DNA of 64,000 nucleotides from Letharia columbiana (lineage: Eukaryota; Ascomycota; Lecanoromycetes; Lecanorales; Parmeliaceae), in assembly GCF_014066305.1 (NCBI RefSeq), contig NW_023501073.1, forward strand, positions 305,001 to 369,000. Reading direction: 5' to 3'. The position numbers and the translations under genes were made by a program. Shown here one piece after another: positions 10,695 through 22,029 of this stretch. The notes under the pieces were generated by a model. The model was not told the DNA's origin, did not search any database, and was given only the letters and a program-made list of their open reading frames with translations. The stretch's first letter is position 1. Every line of letters starts with the position of its first letter.

Positions 10695-11541
10695 TCACCA
10701 TCGCTGCTTCTCCTCTCTCTCGAGCCACTCATCGAGGTCACGTTCTCGTCTTTCCGCTTCCCATTGACGACGTACGCAGGCACGACGAGCTAATTCCTGG
10801 CTCCCAACAAAAGCATGCCCCTTTATAGTATCGAACATATCTGCTTCGCCTCGGTCAGTCTTGTCCTCAAGCTTTCGAGCTTTGATCGGTCCGGTTCCTT
10901 CGTTAGATAGCTGAAAAGTGTCAGCAGAAACTCCTGATACATCGAAGGCAGCAAGAGAGCATCTACATTATGTTTCATATAGTTCTTCAGCTCCTCGTCT
11001 GCACAGAATTGAGAAGACATAGCCCGCTAATCGAAGCTCATCTCCCGCTGTTCTTCATCGACGACCAAGATCGGGTACTCTGGTTTTGTTTCTGACTCCA
11101 CGAAAACGGACCAAGTGTCTCAGACACCAAGAGTCGGCAGTAAGACACACGTGACATGATCTCTGGGAGAAATGTTCTGTGCCACCCTCAAGCTTGAAGA
11201 CAGCCGTCTCGCATTCATTGGCAAGGCGATTGAATCCCAAAGGAAATGTCGCTGAGGTAAACGTTAAGCCCAAGTATTTCTTCAGACTCCCAGATACCTG
11301 ATTCCGCTTCAGCAAGGTCCATTTTAGGGCTGAGACCGGACCGACTGCAATCGAACGTGATGGTCGTCGTTATCAGATACTCGATCCTAAAAATGCGCTC
11401 AACATCATCTTTGAACTGTCTAAAGACGTTTCTGCAGTCTGTCCATAGGCGAACGAGATCGTGGTATTTTCGAAAGTTGGAAAGGACCATCGGCCAAATT
11501 TCGGGTGGGAATACAGATTTTGTGACCTGAGAAGACGCCAT
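10695..11541 (-). pseudogene. F-box-like fungal protein gene, broken
   Basis: The N terminus (11541 downward) reads FPPEIWPMVLSNFRKYHDL, then a WTDCRNVFRQFKDDVERIF block typical of a large fungal F-box-like family that would act in substrate recognition. The similarity continues through three frames: RLANECETAVFKLEGG, then SPRDHVTCVLLP, then VVDEEQREMSFD, then ADEELKNYM, and finally a WEAERRERDLDEWLEREEKQRW tail ending at 10695. At least two frame changes are needed. Two in-frame stops lie where Trp is expected (TGG to TGA near 11115, TGG to TAG near 11028), both G-to-A on the coding strand and so RIP-type. Confidence 0.68.
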
Positions 11542-12575
11542 TGCAGTGAGCTTCTAACCAGTCGATTGGATCAAGCATTCAGAAAAGCTATTGAAGGAAG
11601 TTGAGCATCGCAGGGGAGAGAGGAGAGGTGAAGAGGTTGCTTTGGCTGGCTCGCGAGTAGCAAAAAAAGCCGGATTGGCCCCCAGAGTTAGAGGCTGGCT
11701 GCTGGCTTAGGATCTGCGTTGATAAGGTTGCCTTACTTGTATCCCCGCTGCCTTGAGCCCGAGCCACCAACGAGGAGGATATCCTGAGGACGTGGGGTAT
11801 CTCAAGACGCAAAAGCATGAGCCATTCAACATCATCACTTTGGAGCAGAATGACGCGGGATGACCTTGGTGGAGGCGAGCCGGATGGAATTACTGTTGGC
11901 AGATGCAAAACCGGCGTTCAATTGCGTCTTGGTCAACTGAATGAGGAGGTAGCCATTGATTCTTCTGCCTCAATGTGCTGGTAGTTGATGCAAGTGTACG
12001 CCTAAAGTGAAGACTCCTGAGGAGCGCACGCAGCGCTCAGAATTGTAAGTCCATTCCTCGCTGACCTGACACCCTCACTACGAAACGCCGAAATGGGCAA
12101 TGCTCCTTGATCAGAAGGCCAGCGCCAGTGGCCCCTCCCTTTGTCCTTGGCAAGGGTGAGGAAAGATGGAAGCTCCACTTAACGCACCCAAAGAAGATTT
12201 GTTGGGCCAATCCATGTTTGCTATCAACCAGAAAAATGTTTGTTTCCTTTGACAAAACTTAGGGTACTCCCTGACTGGGAACGGCATGACGTACATCAAT
12301 ACTGAGCATTGTTACTCCGCTAGATTAAGCACTTACATGGGTACGCAATCCACCGATACAAGTCTCTGGTCAGCACGACACAGCCTGAACAATCTTCTAT
12401 TGTTTGCTACTACCAGAGTAAATGCCACAGTCTCTTTTTCTGTTTGCTCTCGCCGGCTTCCATTGGCCTCCATAGTTCCCCCTCGTCTCATATAAGATGT
12501 CTCACCCCTGCCGAAGGACTGCCAAATCATACCTAATCATACATCATCCTAAGACCATCTAGTAAGGAAAACACC
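11542..12575. other. Intergenic, nothing recognised
   Basis: A 106-codon minus frame (11588-11908) and shorter frames near 12037-12300 are open but show no family signature. The sequence just before 12576 (CT-rich, with TCATATAAG at about 12488) would serve as the promoter of the next gene. Confidence 0.35.
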
Positions 12576-13292
12576 ATGGCATCAGCTTCAAGCACCCAAC
12601 TTCCCCCAGGGGTCTCACCAAACCATCTATTCGGCCCTCTCAAAGAACTCATTGACGAACTCCGTATCTTTACCCTGGAAACTGCCGAGAACGGTGAATC
12701 CGACGACCTAGGCGTCCGCACCATCACAGCCGGGAGTAACTCTGACGCCTTAGTCCCCCTCTTCTTCCGCTGCACCTGGCCCGCGGGAGCCAAATCCCGC
12801 CACAAACTCATCTGGATGAAACCCTCCGTCCCTAACGCAGCCCTCGGAGCCGCCGTCAATGACGCCTTTCGGGTCATCGAAGCCGGCGGCGTCGTCGAGA
12901 AGACGGTCGCTATCTGGGGCATCAGCAATCCCTTCACCGATTCTTCGGCACGCGGGATCGCCTTCCGCGAGAGGGTGAGACGTGCGGTGGGCCTGGACGA
13001 TCCTCCCACGCAGCAGCAGATCATCAAGATGATGGAGGGGACGATGAACGGGATCATGCAGGTGGTGGTGGAGCCTGAGCGGGATGCAAGGAAGTGCGTC
13101 GTATGTCGCCAACCTCGGCCGTTCACCCTGGGTCATTTGGACGACTTGCGACAATCAGCGTTTGGGCCGATGATGTTCTGCCAAGATTGCGTTCAGAGGC
13201 TTGGTTGGCAGGAGATTAACCGTATCATTGGCCAGGCGGAGGCGGAGGGAGAGCAGCGCGCGCGGAGTAGTCTGAACAACTCCTCGGGGTAG
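12576..13292 (+). CDS. Hypothetical protein with C-terminal CxxC zinc-ribbon-like pair (238 aa)
   Basis: Single-exon frame with strong third-position G/C bias, unlike its neighbours. I do not recognise the family. Near the C terminus CVVCRQPRPF...MMFCQDC pairs two CxxC knuckles about 25 residues apart, compatible with a zinc-binding ribbon. The N-terminal two thirds contain a predicted mixed alpha/beta region and a QQQIIKMMEGTMNGI helix. The start is the first ATG after a CACC context. It stands alone, with about 1 kb or more of empty sequence on both sides. Coding status is judged from length, composition and codon bias only. Confidence 0.6.
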   Translation: MASASSTQLPPGVSPNHLFGPLKELIDELRIFTLETAENGESDDLGVRTITAGSNSDALVPLFFRCTWPAGAKSRHKLIWMKPSVPNAALGAAVNDAFRVIEAGGVVEKTVAIWGISNPFTDSSARGIAFRERVRRAVGLDDPPTQQQIIKMMEGTMNGIMQVVVEPERDARKCVVCRQPRPFTLGHLDDLRQSAFGPMMFCQDCVQRLGWQEINRIIGQAEAEGEQRARSSLNNSSG

Positions 13293-15094
13293 AGATTGGA
13301 CAGAGCTCTTCACATTCGGAAAAGTGGGTTGAAAAGCCTTCGAGAGCCACGTGTTAACTGTGAGGTTTGGCAGTATGACCTTGAAGGCTTCCAATTGTAG
13401 GCTACCGACATATTTGGGTTCAGACAATGATAGACTGTTCATACGTGCAAAGTGCAACTCTGCCATGATGAGTAGAACATGACTTGAACCTGGGTGATTC
13501 GAGATAATAGCGCCTCACAACAGAGGTGATCTAAGAGCTGATTCTTTTATTCTGAACATCCATTACATTCCTCCTTGACGCCTACGATGGAGCCCATCAG
13601 CGTAAGATTTCCGGTATCACCTTTCTCATATCAAACCTTGCAATAGACATCTTCGTTATCGTGTCCAAAATGAGCAGCTCGTAGAACATAGGAGTAGGGG
13701 ATCTAAGCGATCCGTCCCTAAATTTGGGTTGATCATGGTCGTCTGTGGCCGTATCTCGGAAATGGCGACGTCACGACTGCCAGGAGGGTTTGTTCGAGTT
13801 GCCAAACACGCGTAGGACTAGTGAGGGAGGTGCGTCGTGCCGTATCACAGAAACCTGTCATATTGCTCATGATCGAGGTCTCATCAGTCTACGTTTGAGG
13901 AGTCATATTAACGTGGACTGGGATGCATCTACTGATGAACAATAAAAGTGACCGCGAATGTGGTATGGTATGAATGACCACATTTCGCATCGCCGTAGCC
14001 AAATCCCTGTGATACGTTACCACGTACCCCTTTAGAGAGTACAAATGCAAAACAGTTCAGCCTAGACGCCGTTTCTCGTGCAATCTGAATAAAGATCAAG
14101 CAAGGTGCCTACCTAATTTCCAACACTTTCCCAGTATGAGCCGCGTGCAGGCATCAGCTGGGTTATCTAATTGAAGAGCGTACTGAGCTGGAAGTTCAAG
14201 CGAAGGAGCACGCACTACCCGGGATGGAGTGCGACAACGTGGGGTGCGAGAGCACTCTAACAGCGGCAGCCTCAGAGGAGCGCCCCGGGTTGGGCGCGGA
14301 TTCCAGATTTCGCAATGGTCCTCGTTCTGCTGTGTTGCCTTCTCCCAGTTCTGGGCTGTTTACTTTCAATTCTGTGTCCTCGCATTGATCTTTCTTGCTC
14401 TTATCGTTCGAGGAGCCAGACTGGATATTCTCGTAACCGCTATTAATCTCTTGTCTGGAATCGGATGGAAGCAACGGAGATTTTCCTCGGGGATTATGCC
14501 TATGTAAATCGGAGCACGAGCACCTTCAAGCTTTCTTTCGATTGTTCTTCACAGTACGTGGGTAGTCGACCATACAGGTATCTCGTAGCCTAGCCCCATT
14601 GTTTCTACGTTCTTCCGCTGCCGTAGATTACATCTCCGGTGCCGCAATAGAAAGGCTGTACCTCTAAGTAGTATCTAAATGGCTCTATCCAAAAAATCGG
14701 CTACCGAGGTAGCTTGAACCGATGATCGAAAGTTCGTATATACATTGTGACGACGCTACGAAGATCTCATGTCAAAGGTCGCTGGGCTTGATTGGCTGAT
14801 TGCTACCAATTCATCCATTGGTCGAGCCGAAGGCGCACCACTTCAAGTTGCATAGCTAGCCTATCTTTCGAGGCTGACAGGCTGACAGGCTCTACGCCCA
14901 GCATTTTTCTTCATTATGAACTCACAAAGGGCCTTTGTTTGTTACAATCATAGTTGTCTTCCATTCTCCATACTTCTTCACACACACTGCTGAGGCGCAC
15001 GACCGCAATCTCACCTCCCTTGCACCTACGAAAGGCAAATCCCACAGTCACAAGCTTGAACATCAAAGTGATTTGGCGGAACTGATCTCAAAGT
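13293..15094. other. 1.8-kb intergenic region, nothing recognised
   Basis: Ordinary composition and no RIP bias. Short open frames at 13745-13945 and 14196-14507 show no family motif. A GGTTCAAGTC-like box near 13480 (minus) does not fold into a tRNA. Confidence 0.35.
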
Positions 15095-17753
15095 ATGGAT
15101 CCACTATCGGCCGCAGCCAGCGTGATAGCTGTGGTTGGTGCTGCAAAGAAAGTTACTAAGGCTTTGGACCTGTTGAAGGCTGTCAGAGGCGCACCCCAAG
15201 GTCTCAGTGACCTCCTTGGAGACGTCTCTCGTCTTGAAAAGGTCCTTCAGGCTATTATGAATGTTTCGATGGAATCCCAACAGCCGTTGCCACAGCTCAG
15301 AGAGGTTTTAGATGAGGCTAGGTCGAAGCTGCTCGAACTTGACAGTCTCATTCAATATACTCTGACAAAGGTGGGCGAAAGCAACAAGGTCGATCGCTGG
15401 CAGTGGTTAAGGAAGGAGAGCGACGTTGACACTCTCCAACGAAAATTGCTTGCCATTCGACAAGACCTGATTATGTTGATCAGCACTACAAATTTGTGAG
15501 TCTCTTTTCCTCTTGTGCTGGTCCTGCGGTTTTAGCGAGCTCAAAAAGGCTATGATTTGTAAAGCGCCGTTCTATACTAGGCCCCTGATAAAGCGTTACT
15601 ATTTGAGGCATGTTTTGACATCTCGTTCTTGCGGTAGTATGACAACACAGCAAGTTTCTAGCATCACAGAAGAAATATCCTCGCGCCAGCGGCAAACCGA
15701 CCATCTAATCGGCCAAATATCAGCACGACACGAGGCCATGTTCGCCATACTGTGCCAAAAGCTTGAAGAGGCTCCAAAGACGTCGGATCCGCCCACTAGG
15801 ATGTTGGGAGACTTCCATGAGGCCAGCATTTGTACAAGTAACACATTAATCGCAACGTCTCCTAGGGATACCTCGGATTTACATAGACCCATTGATACAG
15901 TACCAAGGATAGCATCCCCTAGTGACCTTCGACTGCATACATCACAACGCATCAATACATGTCGGGGATTTTGCGGTTGCTCTTGTCACCGTTTTCGAAA
16001 AGCTGCTATACCTGGTATCTGGTCGCTTGCGGTTCGAGGTCTCCAACTTCCATATCTCAGATCTTCCTGCGATTTTGGTTCGTGCAAGTGTCGCGCTGCG
16101 CTATGTATCAAGATAGATTGTCACTTACCAACCTGGATTGCGTGTCGAATGATTTCCATGTGGTTTAATTCTTCGCCTCTTCATGGTCCGGAGCTTCTTC
16201 TTAGGGTACCACGAGTACTGCCCAACTCGAACCCGATCATTGAGTCAGTCAGCAAAGGCGATCTCATTCAGTTCAAAAGACTTGTGGCCCAGGGACATGG
16301 ATCGCCGTACGATATTGATGAGTGGGGATCTTCATTCCTGATGGTAAAAGTCTAACCTTTGATCATTGTTAGAACGCGAGCATCGGCTAACTGTAATGGT
16401 GGCAGATGACATTGAACGAGGCCTGTTTCACAAGTCGAATGGAACTTGCAGCTTACCTTACAGAGATTGGTGTTGAACTGGACCACGAAATGTTAGTCCA
16501 AGCTCGCTTTCCGTTGAGCCTTTGGCTAAATGAGTGGTAATAGAACCCAAAGCCCGACTGCCGTCTGTGTTCAGGTTTTCGCCTTTGGAGTTGAATTTGA
16601 CCATTTTAAGTCTCGTCTTGAATCTTTTACGATGGTAGATTGGGATGAAGTGTGCGAAGAACTGGGCTTTTCTGAGCTACACAAAATCGTTTGTGGGTTC
16701 AGTATTAGAGACCTAGATGCTGAGGCTCAGCTTCATCCCGAACTACTTGATATAACGGACGCATGTGGTCTGAGCCCACTTCATTTTGCAAGCAGATTCG
16801 GTAGGGCAGACTACGTCCGGACTCTCCTTGAACATGGATCTAACCCAAATATTGGCAACGAAAGGCCATTAGTTGCAGCTGCAATGAATGACGAATATCA
16901 ATGCATCAGACTCCTTCTTGAATATGGTGCCACAACCGATTGTATGAGAGAATATGTTTGGGAAATTTCGGATGGTCTCTATAGGCATGCAAAAGAGGAA
17001 GAGGCGCTAGCCATTGACGCACTCCTTCTTGAATACGCATATGACTTCAATTGCCAGGATGGCGAAGGCAAAACCGCCCTTATGTACTGTCCGATGTTTC
17101 CCACGTTGGAGCAGTCGTGGTTGCACAATCACCGTATCCCGAAACTACGGCTGCTTCTTGATGTCCCTGTGGACACTGAGGTCAAGGACGACGAGGGAAA
17201 GACGGCCTTACATTTTGCTATCGAACACTCTAACGTCATGGCTTTCGAGATGCTAATGAATGCCGGAGCATGCCTTGACGTCGATTTACCCGAAGGCACG
17301 ACAATTTTACATTATGCTATTCTTCATACACGGGATCACAATCTCGTGCAGGCTATGCGCAAGGCAGATCTTATTCCCATAAATCTCGAAAGGCGAGATA
17401 ATGACGGATACACTGCGCTCGATCTTTTGGTGCTCAGGGCTAGAGCTGAGTGGAGTGACCGATCTTGTCAGTTTGACAATGATTTCTACCCAAGATGTGT
17501 TCAGCCATACCGTTCGGCCAACAGCCCGTGGATATTTGGATGGATCGGAGTGGCTGCAACACTGGAGGAAGAGTGTAGAGTTGTTGAAGCTTTGGAAGAG
17601 CTCTTGCAACGGATCCAGGCTTCGCAAGGGGTTCAAGAGAAAGAGAGATACCCGCCACTTCGCACATTGGTCGAGCGCGACGAGTATAACAACCTTTTAT
17701 TCGACAGCTCTGTCAGCTGCACAGACGTCCTTCCGGGCGCCTGGCCTGAATAG
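15095..17753 (+). CDS. Fungal_N-domain ankyrin-repeat protein (800 aa)
   Basis: Four exons: 15095-15495, 15638-16343, 16406-16491 and 16544-17753, all phases consistent (800 aa). The first 130 residues (MDPLSAAASVIAVVGAAKKV...) are the Fungal_N-type helical domain found at the front of fungal STAND and ankyrin proteins, followed by a probable coiled coil (VSSITEEISSRQ). The middle carries the fungal cysteine block CGCSCH...CDFGSCKC. The C-terminal exon holds ankyrin repeats: GLSPLHFASRFGRADYVRTL, then PLVAAAMNDEYQCIRLLLEYG, then KTALHFAIEHSNVMAFEML and a TTILHYAI unit. Ankyrin repeats bind protein partners. This architecture is common in fungal non-self-recognition-like repertoires, but function here is unknown. 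Confidence 0.82.
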
Positions 17754-18380
17754 GATGACTTGTCAAAGGGCGTGGCGGGACTAGGTTCAGTGCCAACGTT
17801 CCATTACAGCTGGAAGAACGAAGACGCTGACTGTCTGGGGGCTGCAAAAGAAACTGAGGCTTGAGAAGAGTCCCACCACACATCATTTCGTGGTGTCAGA
17901 AGACGCACATGGGGAGGATAGTATGGTAAGAAAAACAGACCAAGCATCGACGGAAGACACTCGATATCTTGGTTCCAACTGTAAACCCCTAGGTGAGACT
18001 CAGGATTCTGTAGTTGTCGCTCCTCGCGCAGATCGTTCCAATACTTCACCGCAACTGTGAGACCTGCATAGGTAATTTCTGGCGTATGGGGAGACATGGA
18101 ACCATCCCTTGCATACTCAGCTGCAGGCCGCGTGAGGATTGAGGCGTTGGAGACGGAGACGATGACAATTCGTGTGATGTTGATTGAGGAAGAGTGCTGA
18201 CTGGTAAGGTAAAGGAGAAGTGGACGAACGTGCGACCTTTCAAGAATGCTTCCATTCGACAAGTCCGTTCAATTCGTTATATCATGAGGCATTTCAGCCT
18301 TGGCTGTTCTCCATTGGTCTCTGCGCTACGGCAACGTATCCAAATCACCCTCTTGAGGAGCTGCAGAAAGAAAGCCCATC
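17754..18380. other. Intergenic; one unassigned minus-strand frame
   Basis: A 152-codon minus frame (18262-17804) has a segment RIVIVSVSNASILTRP, faintly like a Rossmann-fold dehydrogenase, but no nucleotide-binding glycines and no YxxxK. I cannot support a gene. Confidence 0.25.
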
Positions 18381-19304
18381 TCAATCCCTCAAGAACTCCT
18401 GAATATGTCTCACAAGCGCGTCCGGCGCTTCCTCAGGAATATAATGCCCACAATCCACACTCTCCCCACTCACCACCCCCTCCTCACTCACCTTCCTCCA
18501 CTCCGCCAACGCATCAAACTGCGCCTCAATCACCCCTTTCTTCCCCCACAGCACCCTCAACGGACACGCAATCTTCCTCCCCTCGGCCACATCCTCCCTC
18601 GCCTCCTCCAGATCGATCCCCGCCGCCGCCCTATAATCCTCACACATCCCATGCACCGTCTCCGCATCCCCCATCTGCCCCACATAACTCTCCACGCACG
18701 CCGCATCGAACGTCCCCAGCCCCGCCCCGCCCGGCCCCCCCATCGTATTCTCGATCCACCCCCGCGCACCCCCCACCATCAACCCCTCCGGCAGCGGCGC
18801 GTCCTGGATCAGGAAAAACCAGTGCCAGTACGCCCGCGCGAACGCCATGTCCGTCCTCTCGTACATGGCCAGCGTCGGCGCCACATCCAGCACCAGCGCC
18901 TTCCGCACCCGCTCCGGATACCCGACGCACAGCCTGTGCGCCACCCGCGCGCCCCGGTCGTGCCCGCACACGTCGAACCTCGCGTGCCCCAGCGCCGTCA
19001 TCGCCGCCGCGCAGTCGGCCGCCATGGCGCTCTTGCCGTAGCCGGCGTGGTCCGCCCCGCCGGCCGGCTTGGACGATTTCCCGTAGCCCCGCAGGTCGAG
19101 GAGGACGAGGCTGTGGGTGCTGGTCAGGTGCGGGGCGAGGCGGTGCCAGATCAGGAGGTTTTGCGGGAAGCCGTGGAGGAGGAGGAGGGGGGGGTTGTTG
19201 TGGGGGGTGGTGGGGGGGGAGGTGAGGGCGTGGAGGGAGACGGTGGGGGTGACGGGGATGGTGTGGGGGGTCAGGGTTGGGTAGAGGGTTGTGTACGGGT
19301 CCAT
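18381..19304 (-). CDS. Fluoroacetate/haloacetate dehalogenase-like alpha/beta hydrolase (307 aa)
   Basis: One GC-rich exon. I start at the ATG at 19304 (MDPYTTLY); the open frame extends upstream but without family similarity. The fold is an alpha/beta hydrolase: oxyanion loop HGFPQ (44-48), nucleophile Asp116 in GHDRGAR, Asp140, His161-Trp162 in AYWHWFF, Tyr224 and His287 in GHYIPEEAPD. These align with every catalytic and halide-pocket residue known for bacterial fluoroacetate dehalogenase (Asp110, Arg111, Arg114, Asp134, His155, Trp156, Tyr219, His280). The reaction would be hydrolytic C-halogen cleavage of a 2-haloacid through an aspartyl ester; epoxide hydrolysis is the main alternative. 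Probably cytosolic: no signal peptide is visible. A broken methyltransferase gene lies just upstream. Confidence 0.85.
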   Translation of the reverse strand: MDPYTTLYPTLTPHTIPVTPTVSLHALTSPPTTPHNNPPLLLLHGFPQNLLIWHRLAPHLTSTHSLVLLDLRGYGKSSKPAGGADHAGYGKSAMAADCAAAMTALGHARFDVCGHDRGARVAHRLCVGYPERVRKALVLDVAPTLAMYERTDMAFARAYWHWFFLIQDAPLPEGLMVGGARGWIENTMGGPGGAGLGTFDAACVESYVGQMGDAETVHGMCEDYRAAAGIDLEEAREDVAEGRKIACPLRVLWGKKGVIEAQFDALAEWRKVSEEGVVSGESVDCGHYIPEEAPDALVRHIQEFLRD

Positions 19305-19599
19305 CTTTGCGGTTGAGGGTGGGAAGCGGTGCTGTGATGTTGAGGGGTGGGAGTGTGAGGGAAAGATGGAAACGAGTCTTTGCCGCGGGGTTAAAGACGG
19401 CGGGGATAAGAAATGACGACTGCGAGTGTCGCTCGGCGCATCCCAAGATAATAACGACAACGTCAATGACAAGGCTCGTACCATCATCTACTTAGCAATA
19501 TCCAACAAACCATAGCCCGGCACATTCATGCCCCCCCAACCTCGGCTCCCCCTTCCTTCATCCCTCCCTCCCTCGCCGCCACCTCATGAACCCCCTTCC

Positions 19600-20154
19600 C
19601 CACATGATAGCAATCGAAATGCCACATCCCTAACCTCCGTCTCCCCATGCACGTGGAAATACCCTCTATTCTCCACATTCTTAATCACGCGGTATAGTAA
19701 ACCCCCGATCCCTCGGGCGGCGGCCGCACCGCGAACTCCGCCGCGATCGAAGCCGTCGGATTTTCCGCCGGCAGCAACGTCACGCTGTTCAGGCGTTCGC
19801 TATCCTTGAGGTTTAAGGCGACGTTGCGGAATATGACGGCGAGAGCGGCGCGGTCGGGCGCGTAGTTGAGCAGTCAGCGTTGGGGATCGGTTTCGTGCAG
19901 TTGGCCAGGGTGAAACGACGCTGCTGCTTTTTTCCCTCTTCCGTCGTCGTCATCGTCGTCAGGGCTCGCGGATAGAGAGGTCGCACCACCGGCGCTGCAC
20001 CTGCGGCGGGCTTCGGAGATCATGGGGGGCGAGGTGGGAAGGAGAGGAAGGAGGAGGTGTAGAAGCCGGATCCAAAGCCGAGTTCGAGGACGCGCGTTTT
20101 CGGGATGAAGGGCGCGATGGCTGGAGCATTAGGGAGTCCGTCGCTACTTGTCAT
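19600..20154 (-). pseudogene. SAM-dependent methyltransferase, broken
   Basis: From the ATG at 20154 the minus strand reads PKTRVLELGFGSGFYTSSFL, a class I methyltransferase SAM-binding motif I (VLELGxGxG), but stops about 14 codons later. After a scrambled segment the similarity resumes (FTLANCTKPIP; NYAPDRAALAVIFRNVALNL; ASIAAEFAVRPPP), stops at a TGA near 19700 and continues in another frame (GYFHVHGETEVRDV). Middle motifs are missing, so no working enzyme is possible. It is adjacent to and in the same orientation as the dehalogenase-like gene. Confidence 0.65.
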
Positions 20155-22029
20155 GGCGTTGGAAGTCTTGGTAGTAGGGCATGCAGGGACTTGCTGCACG
20201 GCTCACGGTTTGGCTTGCGTCTCATATGCAGCTCGCAGCTTCGCTCGCGCAAGAGGGTGGAGGTGCGCCGGTCCGATGCTGCATGTACGTGCAGCACTCA
20301 TGCTCGGTGATCTGCGTTCTATGTATTTCGCGCATCAAAACACAGTCAGTTGACTGTGATCTGGAAATAAGAAGAACGAACTCCCCTCCCTGAGCTGTGA
20401 CCGGATTGCGAGCTAAATCCAATTCATCGACGCTGACGCTTGCTAGCTTTTGATCTTGACAGGTCCCCACTCACGCTACTTGTGTCGCCTGTTAACCGTA
20501 GCATCCAGTAAACTTTGGGCTGGCGTTCAACAGCCTGTAGGGCTATCACCATACCTGCAGCGGCTGGGAGACATTTCCATAGACCTATCGCAGGGGGGCA
20601 ACTGTAACGCTCACAACGATGACAATCAGGTAGCTTAAGAAGAGATGTGCTGCTTCAGAAAGTATTCCAAGCATGTGGATCAATAGAGACACCCCAACGA
20701 CAGCCATTCGAGCTGCTGAATCGCAAGTCTGGGTCACCGTACAGAGTAAAGACTTGACCAAGCGATTCAATGGCGATGCCAGCGCCTAATTTCCTTTGGT
20801 ATCTCCAATGTTGGATGAAGAGATCGAGATCAATGTCAGTGTAGCTGGACTTGTGCCAGATCCACCTGCGCTTCTCAACAACGGCCATTCTAGTAGGATC
20901 CTTAGAGTCATTTTTCCGACCGCATGTGCGAGGCTTGCAGGAAAGAGTTTATCAAGGCTGAAACGCCCTTACAGGCACCTCCCGCCAGCTTGAATACTAC
21001 TTAATTATAGTGTTGGCTTCCCGTATCACCGCCATAAATGAAAGGGAATTGGGGTCTTTTATCATCTGGACCCAGATCGGCTTTTCATAGGCTCTGTTGA
21101 AGACCTGAAGAGGAAATGGCGCCAGCAAGGCACGATGTACTTGATCCTTCTTGCAGGGACCACGCGAGCAGAAGCCCCACGCCGCACATCGTTAAGCTTT
21201 ACCCTAACCTCACCCACACCTCGGCCACCGACGGCGAGTCGGCGACTAAATGGAACATGCTTTGTGCGTCGTCGATCACAGTTTATGGACGTTCATGACG
21301 TTCATCGATTCACTACCACCAGATGAAAGATCTTTCCAAAGGTCGCATCGTCATGATAATGATAATGACTTGCTTGATCGTTGAACGAGACTCGAATGTG
21401 ACAGATACGGTCGATATTTGCTGAAAGGTCCGACCTTCCGGGATGAAGCTTGCGTGTGGTTCTTGCGCTACGGTGAAATGGATCCCCGCCTTTCTAAATC
21501 ATATTCGGAACAAGATGATTCTTAGCGGATCCGTATAAACAAATCAAACGGCTACCCATACCAACCGACGAGGACCCTTGTCTCCTTTCAGCCATTTCAG
21601 ATCCAAAGAGGTAAGGTGTCATGTATCGAATTGGGAATAGGTTAGAAGCGAACGGTATTTATTTTCTTCCGAGATACCAAGCATGCGTCGATCCTGCCTG
21701 AAGCGCAGCGAGATGACGCCACAAGTCTTCCAATTTATCGGGCAGATCCATGCACATAATGAGTTCAGTATCAAATCAATTATTGACCGAAACGCCAAAA
21801 TATTGTCATGGCGCAACCTACACTTTCACCCATATCCCTCTTCTTCTCATCTAACTACCTTACTCCTACCATCCATCAATCATATTCTTACCGTTGCCCA
21901 TTCATTCTTCCCATGGGTCTTCTTCCACATCTCTTCTTCTTCTTCTTCTTCTAGCACGACTGTGTCGCCCCCAATCTTCCCTTATCCGAAACATCATCCG
22001 CCGCAGGTCGTGCCGGAACAATAGTAATC
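20155..22029. other. 1.9-kb intergenic region, nothing recognised
   Basis: Ordinary GC. Short frames at 20105-20470, 20655-20888 and 21116-21326 have no family motif. CT-rich tracts near 21840-21955, including a CTT microsatellite, probably mark the promoter of the next gene. Confidence 0.35.

Noticed and set aside
13465..13535. Possible tRNA on the minus strand (GGTTCAAGTC B-box-like)
   Set aside because: The T-arm stem has mismatches and no A box or acceptor pairing is found.
17804..18262. Minus frame with an SDR-like RIVIVS segment
   Set aside because: No glycine motif and no YxxxK; similarity too weak to call a gene or relic.
18405..19316. Open frames of 300 and 343 codons on the plus strand opposite the dehalogenase-like gene
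   Set aside because: They are Pro/Arg/His-rich by-products of extreme GC3 bias on the minus strand; the minus strand has the full catalytic motif set.
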